This document shows positions 15,637-24,589 of a stretch of 64,000 nt of DNA, piece after piece (the first letter of the stretch is position 1; every line of letters starts with the position of its first letter). The position numbers were made by a program, and so were the translations under genes. The notes under the pieces were generated by a model. It was not told where the DNA came from. It did no database searches and saw only the letters and a program-made list of their open reading frames with translations. Source of the DNA: Paenibacillus sp. UNC451MF (lineage in GTDB: Bacteria; Bacillota; Bacilli; Paenibacillales; NBRC-103111); contig NZ_KK366025.1 of assembly GCF_000686845.1 (NCBI RefSeq), forward strand, positions 41,395-105,394. Reading direction: 5' to 3'.

Positions 15637-16998
15637 CTAGAGCTGATGGAGAAGTGTCTGCATATCCATTTCTGATCGAAGATTAAGAATCGTCTTCAAT
15701 AGAGTGGTCGCATGTCCGGGAGCATAGGATAGCGAAGCCTCCAGCTTCTGCTTCAGATCTTCCAGTGACAATGCATTGCCTGGCGCTCCTCTTGGGCAGT
15801 CTACACGCTCAGAATAGCTTTCACCATTTTTAACTGCGATCTTAACAATAGTGAATCGCCCCTTTGGAACAGCATTTGGAGCAGGTTCAATCGTATCGTC
15901 ATAGCTTCTTTGAATGCGAGGAAGCAATTCCAACACGCGCTTGGGAATAGGAGCGTTTGTAAAACTGTCAACCGATAGTGGAAGTCCCAATATTGCCGCT
16001 GCCGTCACATACTCCACACTAAACCTTCCTTGCTCGCCTGTGCGAGGATTTCTTTCGATCAAAGCGGCATCTCCGCCAGTTGGAAACACAATATCGATTT
16101 GTTCGATATCCTTCGGATCAAAGCTATGCTGTTCCGCCAGTCTTACGGCAGCATCTGCCGCATGATGAGCTGCAGAGCAGAACGGATAAATTTTAAACCA
16201 TAAGCCGGGTTCAACGATTTTCCAAGACTGCCCCCAATCCTCCAGCAGCGTCTGTTCAGCAAGCTCCAGATTGCCATACACACCGAAAAAGCCGTTCTTG
16301 CCATCTAAGGCGGTACGCGTTCCTCCAAAATCAACCTCCGTCAAACTCACAGCTAGCAGTGCAGCTTGCGCCGCCATGCCGGCGTGAAGAGGCTTTGCTT
16401 CCGTACCGAATTGGTTGCGAAGTCCACTCGACTGCGTCGCGGCAAAACCAATAGTCTTCTCAAGCTGCTCTTGTGTGAAGCTCTTTAAATAAGCAACTGC
16501 AACTGCAGCAGCAATGACTCCTAAAGTGTAAGTATTATGCCAGCCTTTCAAATAGTGCTCGGAGCCGATGGATTTACCGAATCTCGCCATCGTCTCCACA
16601 CCGAGGATGTAGGATGCCAGCAGCCTTTCGCCTCCCACCGCGACGCTAGTGGCAGCTGCAGAAATAAGAGCAGGAAGAATGACTGTGCTTGGATGCCCTC
16701 GGACATCGGAATGAACATCGTCATAATCGAGAGCATGTCCAATAAACCCGTTCAACAGCGCCGCTTGGCGGGAGCCAGCCTTTCGGTCCTGTCCGACAAC
16801 GGGAACGACAGCATGTCCTCCTTCCGAGTCAATGATACTCAATAGCTTGGCGATCCCTGTGTCTTGTCTCCCTGCAAACGATGAAGCCAAGTAATCGATC
16901 AATCCCATGCGTGCAGCAAACATCGCCTTTTCGTCCGATTCCGGACGGGATTGAAGTATCCGCTCAGCCAATGATTTGGTTAGCTTATTTTCGCTCAT
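15637..16998 (-). CDS. yxeQ: MmgE/PrpD family protein (YxeQ-like)
   Basis: A 453-residue MmgE/PrpD-family protein (2-methylcitrate dehydratase/cis-aconitate decarboxylase fold): the [23 protein letters not shown] motif of the family is near residue 85 (ALDYDD, then GHPS), and [15 protein letters not shown] near 270. In B. subtilis yxeQ is the last gene of the S-(2-succino)cysteine operon, as here, and its exact reaction there is unsettled. The ATG at 16998 overlaps the upstream stop (ATGA) and has GGAGG seven bases away, so translation is coupled to yxeP. No clear terminator follows before the eut promoter. Confidence 0.85.
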   Translation of the reverse strand: MSENKLTKSLAERILQSRPESDEKAMFAARMGLIDYLASSFAGRQDTGIAKLLSIIDSEGGHAVVPVVGQDRKAGSRQAALLNGFIGHALDYDDVHSDVRGHPSTVILPALISAAATSVAVGGERLLASYILGVETMARFGKSIGSEHYLKGWHNTYTLGVIAAAVAVAYLKSFTQEQLEKTIGFAATQSSGLRNQFGTEAKPLHAGMAAQAALLAVSLTEVDFGGTRTALDGKNGFFGVYGNLELAEQTLLEDWGQSWKIVEPGLWFKIYPFCSAAHHAADAAVRLAEQHSFDPKDIEQIDIVFPTGGDAALIERNPRTGEQGRFSVEYVTAAAILGLPLSVDSFTNAPIPKRVLELLPRIQRSYDDTIEPAPNAVPKGRFTIVKIAVKNGESYSERVDCPRGAPGNALSLEDLKQKLEASLSYAPGHATTLLKTILNLRSEMDMQTLLHQL

Positions 16999-18152
16999 GT
17001 CCACTCCTCCAACACTTTAATTGCTAAATGGGCAAAATAGTTCGCACTCACTGTCAGCGCCTCCTCATTCAACGTGAATGCAGGGTGATGCCATTCTTCA
17101 GTCCCGCTCGTCCCCATCCACACGAAATAACCGGGCACTCGCTCCTGATAGACGGAGAAGTCTTCTCCACCCAAGGTCTGCTCAGCCTCCACGACCTTAT
17201 AGCCTAGCTCGGTTGCAGCCTGAGACACGATCCCCGTAAATTTCGCATCATTATTCACCATCGGAATATAGGGAAACCAGCGAAAATCAATTCGGGCTCC
17301 ATAGGCCGCTGCGACTCCCTCAGCCATCCGTTTCATCAATTGAGGTATGGCCTCGCGCGCTTCCTGCTGAAATGTTCTGACCGTACCTTCCAGAGTTACT
17401 TTATCCGGAATGACATTCCACGCCGTCCCTCCTTGAATCCGGCATACACTGACTACCGCATTGTGGAGCGAGCTGATATTCCGGCTAATGACCGATTGCA
17501 AGCCACTCACGATCAAACTTGCTGTAACTATAGGGTCAATGCTGTTATTAGGGATACCGGCATGTCCTCCGACGCCAATGACATCGATTTCGAAACGATC
17601 CACACTAGCCATCAAAGGTCCTTGACGAACCCCAATCGTTCCTACCGGGTGATTGGGTCGATTGTGCATGCCAAATACGGCTTCGACACCGTCCAGTGCA
17701 CCTGCGGCAACTACCTCTTTCGCTCCAGCTGCCACTTCTTCCCCCGGTTGAAAAATAAACCGAACCGTCCCTTTCAAATCCTTCCGGCGTTTCTTAAGCA
17801 CGACGGCCGCTCCAATCATGGAGGCTGTATGGAAATCATGACCGCAGGCATGCATTTTTCCGTCTGTTTTCGAAGCGAATGGCAAGCCTGTCTGCTCTTT
17901 TATTGGAAGAGCGTCGATATCTGCCCTCAAGGCGATAGTAGGACCTGCTTGATCCCCTACAATTTCTGCAATGACCCCGACTTGTAAGCCTGGGTAATCG
18001 ACAACAGGAATACCCGCTTCTTCCAGCCAGCTGCGTATACGCTTCGTTGTTTCAAACTCCTCCATGGACAGCTCGGGATGCTCATGCAGCTCACGGCGCA
18101 TTTGAACCAATCTATTTTGCAATGCGGATATGCTATTATCTGAAATGTTCAT
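16995..18152 (-). CDS. yxeP: M20 family N-acyl-cysteine-conjugate deacetylase (YxeP/SndB-like)
   Basis: A zinc-dependent amidohydrolase of 385 residues. Metal-binding motifs of the M20D family are visible: [11 protein letters not shown] near residue 102, FQPGEE near 136, [11 protein letters not shown] near 163 and a C-terminal [14 protein letters not shown]. In the S-(2-succino)cysteine pathway the substrate is first N-acetylated, then oxidised, and finally the acetyl group is removed by this enzyme to give cysteine. The second ATG (18152) follows AAAGGGG by seven bases. A stable hairpin precedes the gene, so expression may be lower than that of the transporter genes. Confidence 0.88.
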   Translation of the reverse strand: MNISDNSISALQNRLVQMRRELHEHPELSMEEFETTKRIRSWLEEAGIPVVDYPGLQVGVIAEIVGDQAGPTIALRADIDALPIKEQTGLPFASKTDGKMHACGHDFHTASMIGAAVVLKKRRKDLKGTVRFIFQPGEEVAAGAKEVVAAGALDGVEAVFGMHNRPNHPVGTIGVRQGPLMASVDRFEIDVIGVGGHAGIPNNSIDPIVTASLIVSGLQSVISRNISSLHNAVVSVCRIQGGTAWNVIPDKVTLEGTVRTFQQEAREAIPQLMKRMAEGVAAAYGARIDFRWFPYIPMVNNDAKFTGIVSQAATELGYKVVEAEQTLGGEDFSVYQERVPGYFVWMGTSGTEEWHHPAFTLNEEALTVSANYFAHLAIKVLEEWT

Positions 18153-18181
18153 CATTATTCCCCTTTACTCCAAGATAGCCA

Positions 18182-18209
18182 AAAGCGGGCTTCCAATGGA
18201 AGCCCGTCT
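18182..18209 (-). terminator. Intra-operon hairpin (partial terminator) between yxeO and yxeP
   Basis: On the minus strand CGGGCTTCC-att-GGAAGCCCG is a perfect 9-bp stem followed by only CTTTT. The weak U-tract suggests partial termination or an mRNA end-protecting hairpin. Confidence 0.55.
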
Positions 18210-18941
18210 TTAACCGATTTGCTGCAGGAACCGTTTGGTTCGAGCATTTTGCGTATTTTCAAATAACTGCTCCGGCGTACCTTGCTCTACAATATGACCA
18301 TCAGCCATGAAGATTACTTTATCTGCTACCTCACGTGCAAAAGCCATCTCGTGGGTGACAATCACCATGGTCGTTTGCCTCTCGGCAATCCCTTTAATAA
18401 CCTGAAGCACCTCGGATACCAGCTCAGGGTCCAAAGCCGAGGTCGGTTCGTCCAGCAATATGGCATGAGGATTCACAGCTAATGCTCTGGCGATACCGAT
18501 ACGCTGCTGCTGGCCGCCGGATAAAGTAATCGGGTAGCTGTCTGCCTTACTTGCCAGACCCACCTGCTCCAGTAAAGCTTCCCCGATTTTTTTAGCTTCA
18601 GCAGCCTTCATCTTCTTCGTCACGATCAACGACTCCGTTATATTTTGAAGAGCCGTTTTGTTTTTAAACAGATTATAGTTTTGGAACACCATCGCCGTTT
18701 GCTGGCGAAGCAAATGGGCTTCCTTGCGGGAATAGCTTTTTGCATTTAGGGTCGCCTCGCCAATCTGGATCACTCCGTCATCCGGAGTTTCCAGCAGATT
18801 GAGACAGCGCAGCAGCGTAGACTTCCCTGAACCAGACGGCCCGATAATAGCAACCACTTCACCGCGGTTAACTTCGATATCGATTCCGTCAAGGACGACG
18901 AGATCTTTAAATTTTTTGCGCAAATTTGTTACTTTAATCAT
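18210..18941 (-). CDS. yxeO: Polar amino-acid ABC transporter ATPase (YxeO-like)
   Basis: A 243-residue ATPase of the polar amino acid uptake family. Walker A GPSGSGKSTLLRCLN is near residue 33, the Q-loop in VFQNYNLF, the signature LSGGQQQRIGIARAL near 140, Walker B AILLDEPTSALD near 160 and the H-loop VTHEMAFA. It powers import of the sulfur amino acid derivative with YxeN and YxeM. AGGAGGG lies five bases before the ATG, and the gap from yxeN is ten bases. Confidence 0.92.
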   Translation of the reverse strand: MIKVTNLRKKFKDLVVLDGIDIEVNRGEVVAIIGPSGSGKSTLLRCLNLLETPDDGVIQIGEATLNAKSYSRKEAHLLRQQTAMVFQNYNLFKNKTALQNITESLIVTKKMKAAEAKKIGEALLEQVGLASKADSYPITLSGGQQQRIGIARALAVNPHAILLDEPTSALDPELVSEVLQVIKGIAERQTTMVIVTHEMAFAREVADKVIFMADGHIVEQGTPEQLFENTQNARTKRFLQQIG

Positions 18942-18951
18942 CGGGCCCCTC

Positions 18952-19632
18952 CTAGCTCTTATATGGTTTGCTCAGTTTACGCTCCAGCAGCTCCTGCAGG
19001 AAGCTGTAGATGATGGTCAACACCCAGTACACAATAGCGATAGCCGAATACGTCTCGAAAAATTTCAAGGACGCCGTTGCAATCATTTTCCCTTCTGCAA
19101 ACAGCTCAGCCACACCTAAGGTAAATGCAAGCGATGTTTCCTTAACCAGTGCAATAAACGTGTTTCCTGTAGCAGGTATCGCATTACGGATCGCTTGAGG
19201 CAAGATGATGCGGCGGAAAGCCTGCGCTTTCGTCATCCCTACGGACAAGCAGGCCTCCAATTGCCCCTTTTCCACGGAATTCAAGGCTGCCCGGAAAATT
19301 TCAGCCAAATAGGCGGAGTTTTTCAAGCTCAATCCGATAATGGCAGCCGTTAATGAATCCATCGCGCTAAACGACGGAAACAATTGCGGAAGACCGTAAT
19401 AAATCAGGAAAAGCTGTACCAGTGTCGGTGTTCCACGGAAAAAAGACGAATACAACGATGCCAATTGATAAATAACCGGAGTTCTATTTTTCGTCAGCAT
19501 TGCGATAGCATAGCCCATAATAATTGCGAAAATCATGGACACGACTGCCATCATAATCGTGATCGGAATATATTTGATTAGGATTGGAAAAGCTCCCAAC
19601 ATCGCCTGTACATCAAAGTTCATCTCTTTCAC
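18952..19632 (-). CDS. yxeN: Amino-acid ABC transporter permease (YxeN-like)
   Basis: A membrane protein of 226 residues with about five hydrophobic segments. The inner-membrane-component EAA loop appears as EACLSVGMTKAQAFRRIILPQ near residue 128-148, the site that docks onto the ATPase. It belongs to the HisM/TcyB type of polar amino acid permeases. Start is a GTG at 19632 or an ATG nine bases later; the GTG lies only a few bases from AGGCGG. It is 15 bases downstream of the binding protein gene yxeM. Confidence 0.9.
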   Translation of the reverse strand: MKEMNFDVQAMLGAFPILIKYIPITIMMAVVSMIFAIIMGYAIAMLTKNRTPVIYQLASLYSSFFRGTPTLVQLFLIYYGLPQLFPSFSAMDSLTAAIIGLSLKNSAYLAEIFRAALNSVEKGQLEACLSVGMTKAQAFRRIILPQAIRNAIPATGNTFIALVKETSLAFTLGVAELFAEGKMIATASLKFFETYSAIAIVYWVLTIIYSFLQELLERKLSKPYKS

Positions 19633-19647
19633 ACACCGCCTAAAATC

Positions 19648-20490
19648 TTATTTTGCGTTTTTAACTGTCACGTCTTCGCTGAAATATTTCTCGGACAATG
19701 TTTTCAAAGTACCGTCCTTGCGAAGCTCGTCCAGTGTTTTGTTGAATTCTTCTCTGATTTTGGCATGCTTCTCGTCTTTCGCGAATGGGAAGCCAACTTC
19801 TTCATAGACGAATGGCTCGCCTGCTAGCTTCAGTGGCAGTTTATTCTTTTTAATTTGAGCAAGCAGAACGTTCCGGCTGTTCACATAAGCATCCACACGA
19901 CCATAGACTACGTCGTTCATCGTTCCCTCTTGGGACTCGTAAGTTTTAATTTTGATTTGCTTGTCCGGATCCTGCTTTTCAAGGTTTTTGGCGTGATTCG
20001 AGCCAAGAACGACAGCGACCGTTTTGCCTTTCAAATCGGCAACGGATTTAATATCATTGTTGCTATCCTTAACAACAACCTGAGATCCTGCATAAGCATA
20101 GGTTTGGGAGAAATCATATTTCTGTTGACGTTCAGGAGTGATAGCGACCTGGTTGGACACTGTATCAAGCTTGCCCAGCTCCAGTTGGGCCATAACACCG
20201 CTGAACTCTGTCAGCTGCCATTCCACTTTGTAGCCGAGCTTTTTGGCAATAGCTTCAACCACCTCTACGTCGAACCCTTGAAGCTTGTTATCTTCTTTAT
20301 AAGCATATGGATAGCTTTGGCCCGTTGCACCGACACGCAATACTTTCTCTTCTTGTGGAGCAGCCGAGTTCGTGCCTCCTGCAGCACCTGTGTCCGATTG
20401 ATTTTTGGAGGCAGTGCCGCATGCCGCTAGTACGAATAGTAAAGTAATCATGACTGCTGCTGTCCAAAGCTTTCTGTTATTCTTTTTCAT
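19648..20490 (-). CDS. yxeM: Amino-acid ABC transporter substrate-binding lipoprotein (YxeM-like)
   Basis: An extracellular family 3 binding protein of 280 residues anchored by a lipid: signal peptide with lipobox LFVLAAC, Cys near residue 24. The mature part carries FDVEVVEAIAKKLGYKVEW and the domain-crossing DLKGKTVAVVLGSN segment typical of cystine/polar amino acid receptors. By synteny it captures S-(2-succino)cysteine or a related thioether. The ribosome binding site AGGGGAG is eight bases upstream of the ATG, and the acetyltransferase gene ends three bases before. Confidence 0.9.
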   Translation of the reverse strand: MKKNNRKLWTAAVMITLLFVLAACGTASKNQSDTGAAGGTNSAAPQEEKVLRVGATGQSYPYAYKEDNKLQGFDVEVVEAIAKKLGYKVEWQLTEFSGVMAQLELGKLDTVSNQVAITPERQQKYDFSQTYAYAGSQVVVKDSNNDIKSVADLKGKTVAVVLGSNHAKNLEKQDPDKQIKIKTYESQEGTMNDVVYGRVDAYVNSRNVLLAQIKKNKLPLKLAGEPFVYEEVGFPFAKDEKHAKIREEFNKTLDELRKDGTLKTLSEKYFSEDVTVKNAK

Positions 20491-20493
20491 ATG

Positions 20494-21012
20494 TTAATCT
20501 CCCCTGTTGTTTGGTTGAATTAAATCGGCTCGCAAAATTTTTCGAAGGTACACAGTAATATGTCCTTTACCCAAATCCTTTTCACCGATACGTTTGTATC
20601 CTTTGCGCTCATACATTTCGATTAACCAAGGGTGCTTATCCGCAGTACCCAAAGTTACAGCCGGTGCTTTTATCGTATCGCGAATCACCGTTTCCTCTAC
20701 CCAGGTAAGTAAGGTTGAGCCAACTCCCTTTTTCCCAAGAGTCGGATCTACTGCAAACCACCAGATATGAGGAACACCTGCGGGACCGGGCTGCAACCCC
20801 CACGGCATTCTAATTGACACCGTTGCGATAATCTTACCGTCCTCTTCCATCACATAGCAGGCGTTGTTGTTAATATTCGTCAACACTGTCTCCAGATCCG
20901 CGGTAGCTGCCGTAAAATGTATGCCCAGCTGACGAATCGGTTCGTAGGCCGCATGGGATAAAATCTGAAGCTCCGGCGCATCTTTTTCTGTAGCTAGTCT
21001 GAAAGTCGTCAC
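20494..21012 (-). CDS. yxeL: GNAT N-acetyltransferase (YxeL/SnaB-like)
   Basis: A 172-residue Gcn5-type acetyltransferase. Motif A (acetyl-CoA pyrophosphate loop) reads VDPTLGKKGVGSTLLTW near residues 87-103. By synteny with B. subtilis yxeL (snaB) it N-acetylates S-(2-succino)cysteine as the first step of salvage. GTG start at 21012, with GAGAGGT eight bases upstream. The gene lies between the monooxygenase and binding-protein genes, with a 45-base gap and a 3-base gap respectively. Confidence 0.85.
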   Translation of the reverse strand: MTTFRLATEKDAPELQILSHAAYEPIRQLGIHFTAATADLETVLTNINNNACYVMEEDGKIIATVSIRMPWGLQPGPAGVPHIWWFAVDPTLGKKGVGSTLLTWVEETVIRDTIKAPAVTLGTADKHPWLIEMYERKGYKRIGEKDLGKGHITVYLRKILRADLIQPNNRGD

Positions 21013-21057
21013 CCTTATGCACCTCTCTTATTCGAATAACTTATTTTCAACCTTGCT

Positions 21058-22383
21058 TTATTTATGATAACGATTGGCTGGTTCAGGAATACCTAAATGC
21101 TGTCTTAGTGTGCTTCCCTCGTACTCCTTGCGGAACAATCCGCGTTCTTGCAATATCGGAACGACCTGGTCGACGAACAGATCCAATCCTTCAGGCAGTA
21201 GCGGCGGCATCAGGTTGAAGCCATCGGCAGCCCCTTGTGTAAACCATTCTTCCATCTTGTCTGCCAATTGGATCGGAGTGCCAACAAAGATATGATGCCC
21301 GCGGGAGCCAGCAATATATTGATAAAGCTGTCTTATCGAAAAGTTTTCCCGTTTAGCCAGATCTTTTATTAGTTCGAAGCGGCTTTTGACCGCGTTCACT
21401 TCAAGATGATCAAGATTAGGCAATGGCCCATCCAAAGGATAAGGCGACAGATCAAATCCTCCCAAGTAGCCGGACAATATTTTCAACCCGACAGAAGGAA
21501 TAATGAGATCCTGCAGCTCTTGATACTTTTGCTTGGCTATTTCTTCGGTCTCACCAATGATAGGGAATATTCCCGGCATGATGCCCACTTCTTCCGGTGC
21601 CCGACCATAGGAGATGACTTTGCTCTTCACACTCTTATAGAAGGCTTGAGCATCCTTCAAATTATTTTGTGTCGTGAAGATCAGCTCAGCAGTCTTGGCT
21701 GCCAGATGCTGTCCAGGCTCGGAAGAACCGGCTTGAATCACAACAGGATGTCCTTGCGGTGGTCTAGGTACATTCAATGGCCCTCGAACCGAAAAGAACT
21801 CTCCTTTATGATTAAGCTCGTGGAGCTTGTCCGGCGAGAAGTATACCCCTGCTTCTTTATCTCTGATCAGAGCTCCCTCTTCCCATGAATCCCACAAGCC
21901 TTTGACTACATCGACGAATTCTTCTGCACGCTCGTACCTTTTGCTGTGTTCCAAATGCTCTTCTTTGCTGAAATTGAGTGCCGTCAGTTCAATGGAGGAG
22001 GTCACAACATTCCACGCGGCTCGTCCGCCGCTAATATGATCGAGAGAAGCAAATTGGCGCGCAACATGAAACGGCTCGCTATACGTTGTGGAAGCTGTTG
22101 CCGCTAAGCCGATCTTGCTGGTAACCTGAGCTAATGCGCCCAGCAGGGTGAACGGCTCGAATCGTGCCAATACGTTCGGATGGGAATCCGGTGTGATGGA
22201 TAAGCTATCTGCAAGGAACAGCATGTCCAGCTTACCGCGCTCCGCCGTTTTGGCCAGATCCTTGAAATAATCGAGATTGATGCTCCCATCAGCTTGAGCT
22301 TTCGGATGACGCCATGAGGCAACATGATGGCCGGTTCCAGCCAAGAACACACCGATTTTCAAATGCTTCTTCTCGTTAGTCAT
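21058..22383 (-). CDS. yxeK: Flavin-dependent monooxygenase of the NtaA/SnaA/DszA family (YxeK-like)
   Basis: A luciferase-like (LLM) FMNH2-dependent monooxygenase of 441 residues, oxidising the N-acetylated thioether to release the cysteine moiety in the yxe pathway. Family features: the N-terminal GVFLAGTGHHVASWRHP, DMLFLADSL, RFEPFTLLGALAQVT, then SGGRAAWNVVTS near residue 138 and PVVIQAGSSEPGQ near 223. It needs a separate flavin reductase, not encoded here. It is the first gene of the operon. AAGGAG precedes the ATG by 11 bases. Confidence 0.9.
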   Translation of the reverse strand: MTNEKKHLKIGVFLAGTGHHVASWRHPKAQADGSINLDYFKDLAKTAERGKLDMLFLADSLSITPDSHPNVLARFEPFTLLGALAQVTSKIGLAATASTTYSEPFHVARQFASLDHISGGRAAWNVVTSSIELTALNFSKEEHLEHSKRYERAEEFVDVVKGLWDSWEEGALIRDKEAGVYFSPDKLHELNHKGEFFSVRGPLNVPRPPQGHPVVIQAGSSEPGQHLAAKTAELIFTTQNNLKDAQAFYKSVKSKVISYGRAPEEVGIMPGIFPIIGETEEIAKQKYQELQDLIIPSVGLKILSGYLGGFDLSPYPLDGPLPNLDHLEVNAVKSRFELIKDLAKRENFSIRQLYQYIAGSRGHHIFVGTPIQLADKMEEWFTQGAADGFNLMPPLLPEGLDLFVDQVVPILQERGLFRKEYEGSTLRQHLGIPEPANRYHK

Positions 22384-22489
22384 AGATGATCAAGCTCCTT
22401 ACTATATATCAGATTGAAATACTAGGAATTAAAGCGTTAATTAACTAATTATTTACAATTTCGACAGATTATCTAGTAATTCGACATAC

Positions 22490-22533
22490 TACAAAAATAA
22501 AAATTCGGTAAAAAGGTTACCCCTTATTTACCG
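22490..22533 (-). terminator. Strong terminator in the region upstream of yxeK
   Basis: On the minus strand an 11-bp stem, CGGTAAA and AAGG (one bulged T) pairing with CCTT and TTTACCG around a GGTAA loop (22506-22533), is followed by a U-rich run (22493-22505). It lies between the promoter at 22583-22611 and the yxeK start. It either ends the upstream phosphotransferase transcript or acts as an attenuator for the yxe operon. Confidence 0.75.
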
Positions 22534-22582
22534 GCTGTTTTAATGTCGATTAATTTAGTCGGATTAAATAATTTATTTGCTT

Positions 22583-22611
22583 ATTTTATATCCAGACCTA
22601 TATGATGTCAA
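22583..22611 (-). promoter_or_regulatory. Sigma-A promoter upstream of yxeK
   Basis: On the minus strand TTGACA (22606-22611), 17 bases, TAAAAT (22583-22588). Transcription would start near 22576 and run into the terminator at 22490-22533. A weaker candidate promoter (TTGTAG, 17 bases, TAATCT) sits beyond the terminator, so the operon might use either. Confidence 0.65.
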
Positions 22612-22648
22612 GGCTTTTATTCGATGCATATCATGTTAGATCAATCCT

Positions 22649-23641
22649 TTAATTACTCACAGAAGGACATGCTCCTATAAATACTTCCTGCAACTCATGC
22701 CAATGATCGCCGATCCAGATCAACTCTTCAATAAAACGGCTCATCGGCTTATTCGTGCTGTACATAGCATGAACCCATTTGAATTCCTTATACCATGTAA
22801 GCTTAATAGAGCGCACCAACTGCTCTTCACTTAAACGTGCATACTCAGTGTAGCCCTCCACATAGGCTTTAATGCTATCAATCGGAATCGTATTTGCTGA
22901 ATAAGAGCAGGAGAGCAGAGCACGTGATATATCAAAGTCTGGATAAACGTAATGAACACGATCGAAATCCAAAATATCCGCGAGCCGATCCTCATGAAAC
23001 ATGAGGTTATCTACATGCATATCCCAATGGGTCCAACCGGGTGTAGAAGCTTTCAGCTCGTCCAAGCTCAGCTGCTCCAGCAGCCTGCTTTGCTTTTCAA
23101 TTGCCTGGGCATACCTCACATGATCGGCAGCTAACGTCTCTTGAAGGTTTTTGTCCAGCCGCTTGTGCATCGCCTCTTTGGACGGGAGTTCCCACTGTAA
23201 GGATTGAGTAGAAGGCAAGTTCTCTCTCATCCATGCATGCATAAAGCCCGTTGCTCTTCCCAAACTGAACATCTGATCCTTGTTCGCTTCGCCAGCTTCG
23301 ATATGCTGTCCTTTGCTAACGCCGCTAACCATGTATTCTTCTTCCGATTTTGTAACAAGGATAGGTTCGCCTGCATACGAATACACCGGCTGGCACAAGC
23401 CTCCGGCATGATGAAGTGCATCCTGGTATTTCAGTGCTTCCCTCGTCTTAGCCAAGCCTTTTTTGTTTCTTGCTTTGCCGAACTGTTTGACAAAAACAGG
23501 TCCATTATCCGTGTTCATGATCCTGCACAGATTTCCGTTGCCCTTCGGACTTGGTGTTGCGGATAAAATTCTCCAACCAAATTTCGACTCCATATCCTCT
23601 ACGATATCATCTTGTACTAGAACAAAATTGAACGGATCCAT
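22649..23641 (-). CDS. APH-family phosphotransferase (small-molecule or homoserine-kinase-like)
   Basis: A cytosolic kinase-fold protein of 330 residues. The Brenner motif GWTHWDMHVDNLMF and the metal-binding ILDFDR that follows show a complete APH/choline-kinase catalytic core; an N-terminal lobe segment VFVKQFGKA supplies the ATP-binding Lys. It resembles the CotS/YtaA-type phosphotransferases of Bacilli more than true aminoglycoside kinases. The substrate is unknown. The start at 23641 has GAGAGTGGG upstream; an ATG at 23668 has nothing recognisable. The gene stands alone, flanked by terminators on both sides. Confidence 0.75.
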   Translation of the reverse strand: MDPFNFVLVQDDIVEDMESKFGWRILSATPSPKGNGNLCRIMNTDNGPVFVKQFGKARNKKGLAKTREALKYQDALHHAGGLCQPVYSYAGEPILVTKSEEEYMVSGVSKGQHIEAGEANKDQMFSLGRATGFMHAWMRENLPSTQSLQWELPSKEAMHKRLDKNLQETLAADHVRYAQAIEKQSRLLEQLSLDELKASTPGWTHWDMHVDNLMFHEDRLADILDFDRVHYVYPDFDISRALLSCSYSANTIPIDSIKAYVEGYTEYARLSEEQLVRSIKLTWYKEFKWVHAMYSTNKPMSRFIEELIWIGDHWHELQEVFIGACPSVSN

Positions 23642-23671
23642 CGTTACCCACTCTCTTATATAGACCATTAG

Positions 23672-23689
23672 TGTTCGTTAAATCGAACA
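23672..23689. promoter_or_regulatory. Palindrome upstream of the phosphotransferase gene
   Basis: A perfect inverted repeat TGTTCG-ttaaat-CGAACA lies 31 bases before the chosen start. It is a plausible repressor operator. The half sites are in the opposite order to a Bacillus LexA box, so SOS control is not implied. Confidence 0.4.
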
Positions 23690-23697
23690 TAGACTGC

Positions 23698-23735
23698 AAA
23701 AAAAGTACTTGGTCAAAGACCAAATACTTTTTATT
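23698..23735 (-). terminator. Terminator downstream of the ABC-F remnant
   Basis: On the minus strand AAAAGTA-TTGGTC pairs with GACCAA-TACTTTT around a 3-base loop and runs into TTTTTTT. It separates the ABC-F remnant from the phosphotransferase. Confidence 0.8.
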
Positions 23736-23849
23736 CTCAATAATGAATTTATATCAAATTTTTCCATAATTATCAATATATTTTTTCAGTGATTTATTGC
23801 ACTTATCTAGGAACGTTTCAGCATGTTCTCAGCTCATTTCACTGCTGAA

Positions 23850-24246
23850 TCAGCTGCTGGAACTGTGATCTTTTTTACCCGCTGACGCTATCGGATCACT
23901 GAGCTTACTCACGATCTCCGTAAGCTTCATCTCCACTCTATGGAGCTTCTCCATGTCATTGTCGCGCAGCTTGGCTCCTTGCCGCCTCCCACTCTCCTCA
24001 TATTCTCTGTATGTCCCTTCATAAGAGCAACAGCTTTATCTGATATCTGCAATATCCGTCCAGCTGTTCGTTCAATAAATTGTCGGTCATGCGACTCCGT
24101 CAAGCCGGCGAGAATATTTAATAAAGACGTCTTCCCTGCCCCATTCCGTCCCATAATGCCGATCCGATCCCGCTCATCCACACGCAGACGCTCCACTGCA
24201 AATCTCCTACTCTTTATTGAATTCCATTGGCTTCTAAAATAATCAC
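23850..24246 (-). pseudogene. Decayed ABC-F ribosomal protection gene (Vga/Msr/Vml type)
   Basis: A GTG at 24246 with AAAGGAGG seven bases upstream begins VIILEANGIQ and is then stopped by TAA. After a frameshift the frame continues VERLRVDERDRIGIMGRNGAGKT, whose Walker A GRNGAGKTSLL is intact, and on to the segment ILQISDKAVALMKG. A second frameshift leads into TYREYEESGRRQGAKLRDN and MEKLHRVEMKLTEIVSKL, the ABC-F interdomain linker. The fragment ends at 23850. The Q-loop, signature and Walker B of domain 1 and the whole second domain are gone. ABC-F proteins of this type dislodge macrolides, lincosamides or pleuromutilins from ribosomes. This copy cannot work. Confidence 0.75.
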
Positions 24247-24349
24247 AAAAAAACCTCCTTTATCCATTTCTGGACAGGAGGTCTATCGGTCTTTTGGTGT
24301 ATAAGGAGTACCGGCATACCAACAGACGTCGGCAATAAGCCTCAGTCAT
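24246..24349 (-). promoter_or_regulatory. Leader ORF and terminator attenuator of the ABC-F remnant
   Basis: A terminator stem ACCTCC (24277-24282) with GGAGGT (24253-24258), plus inner TCCA/TGGA closing a GAAA loop, runs into TTTTTTT and sequesters the ribosome binding site of the ABC-F start. A 29-codon open frame (24260-24349, minus strand, starting MTEAYCRRLL) ends inside the hairpin. The layout is that of antibiotic-sensing attenuators known upstream of ABC-F genes. Confidence 0.6.
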
Positions 24350-24589
24350 TGCTTCTGCAGTAAACCGGAATTCTACACACAAAGATATCCCTCAAAAAGC
24401 CCGCACCTATCCCTATCCAGAAACATCTGTCGTTATTTAAAATGATGGTTTTCGTGGAAAAAGGAATTAGTGCTTCATCGGATTAAAGGTCACCCTTTCA
24501 AATAAAGATTAAATTAAACATTGCTTGTTGCAGTTGCAGTATCAAGTCTGACCATTGCCCATTCTAGACTGCTCAACCACTTGTCATGA

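Noticed and set aside
23672-23689. LexA (SOS) box
   Set aside because: Bacillus LexA sites read CGAAC-N4-GTTCG; here the halves are in reverse order with a 6-base spacer.
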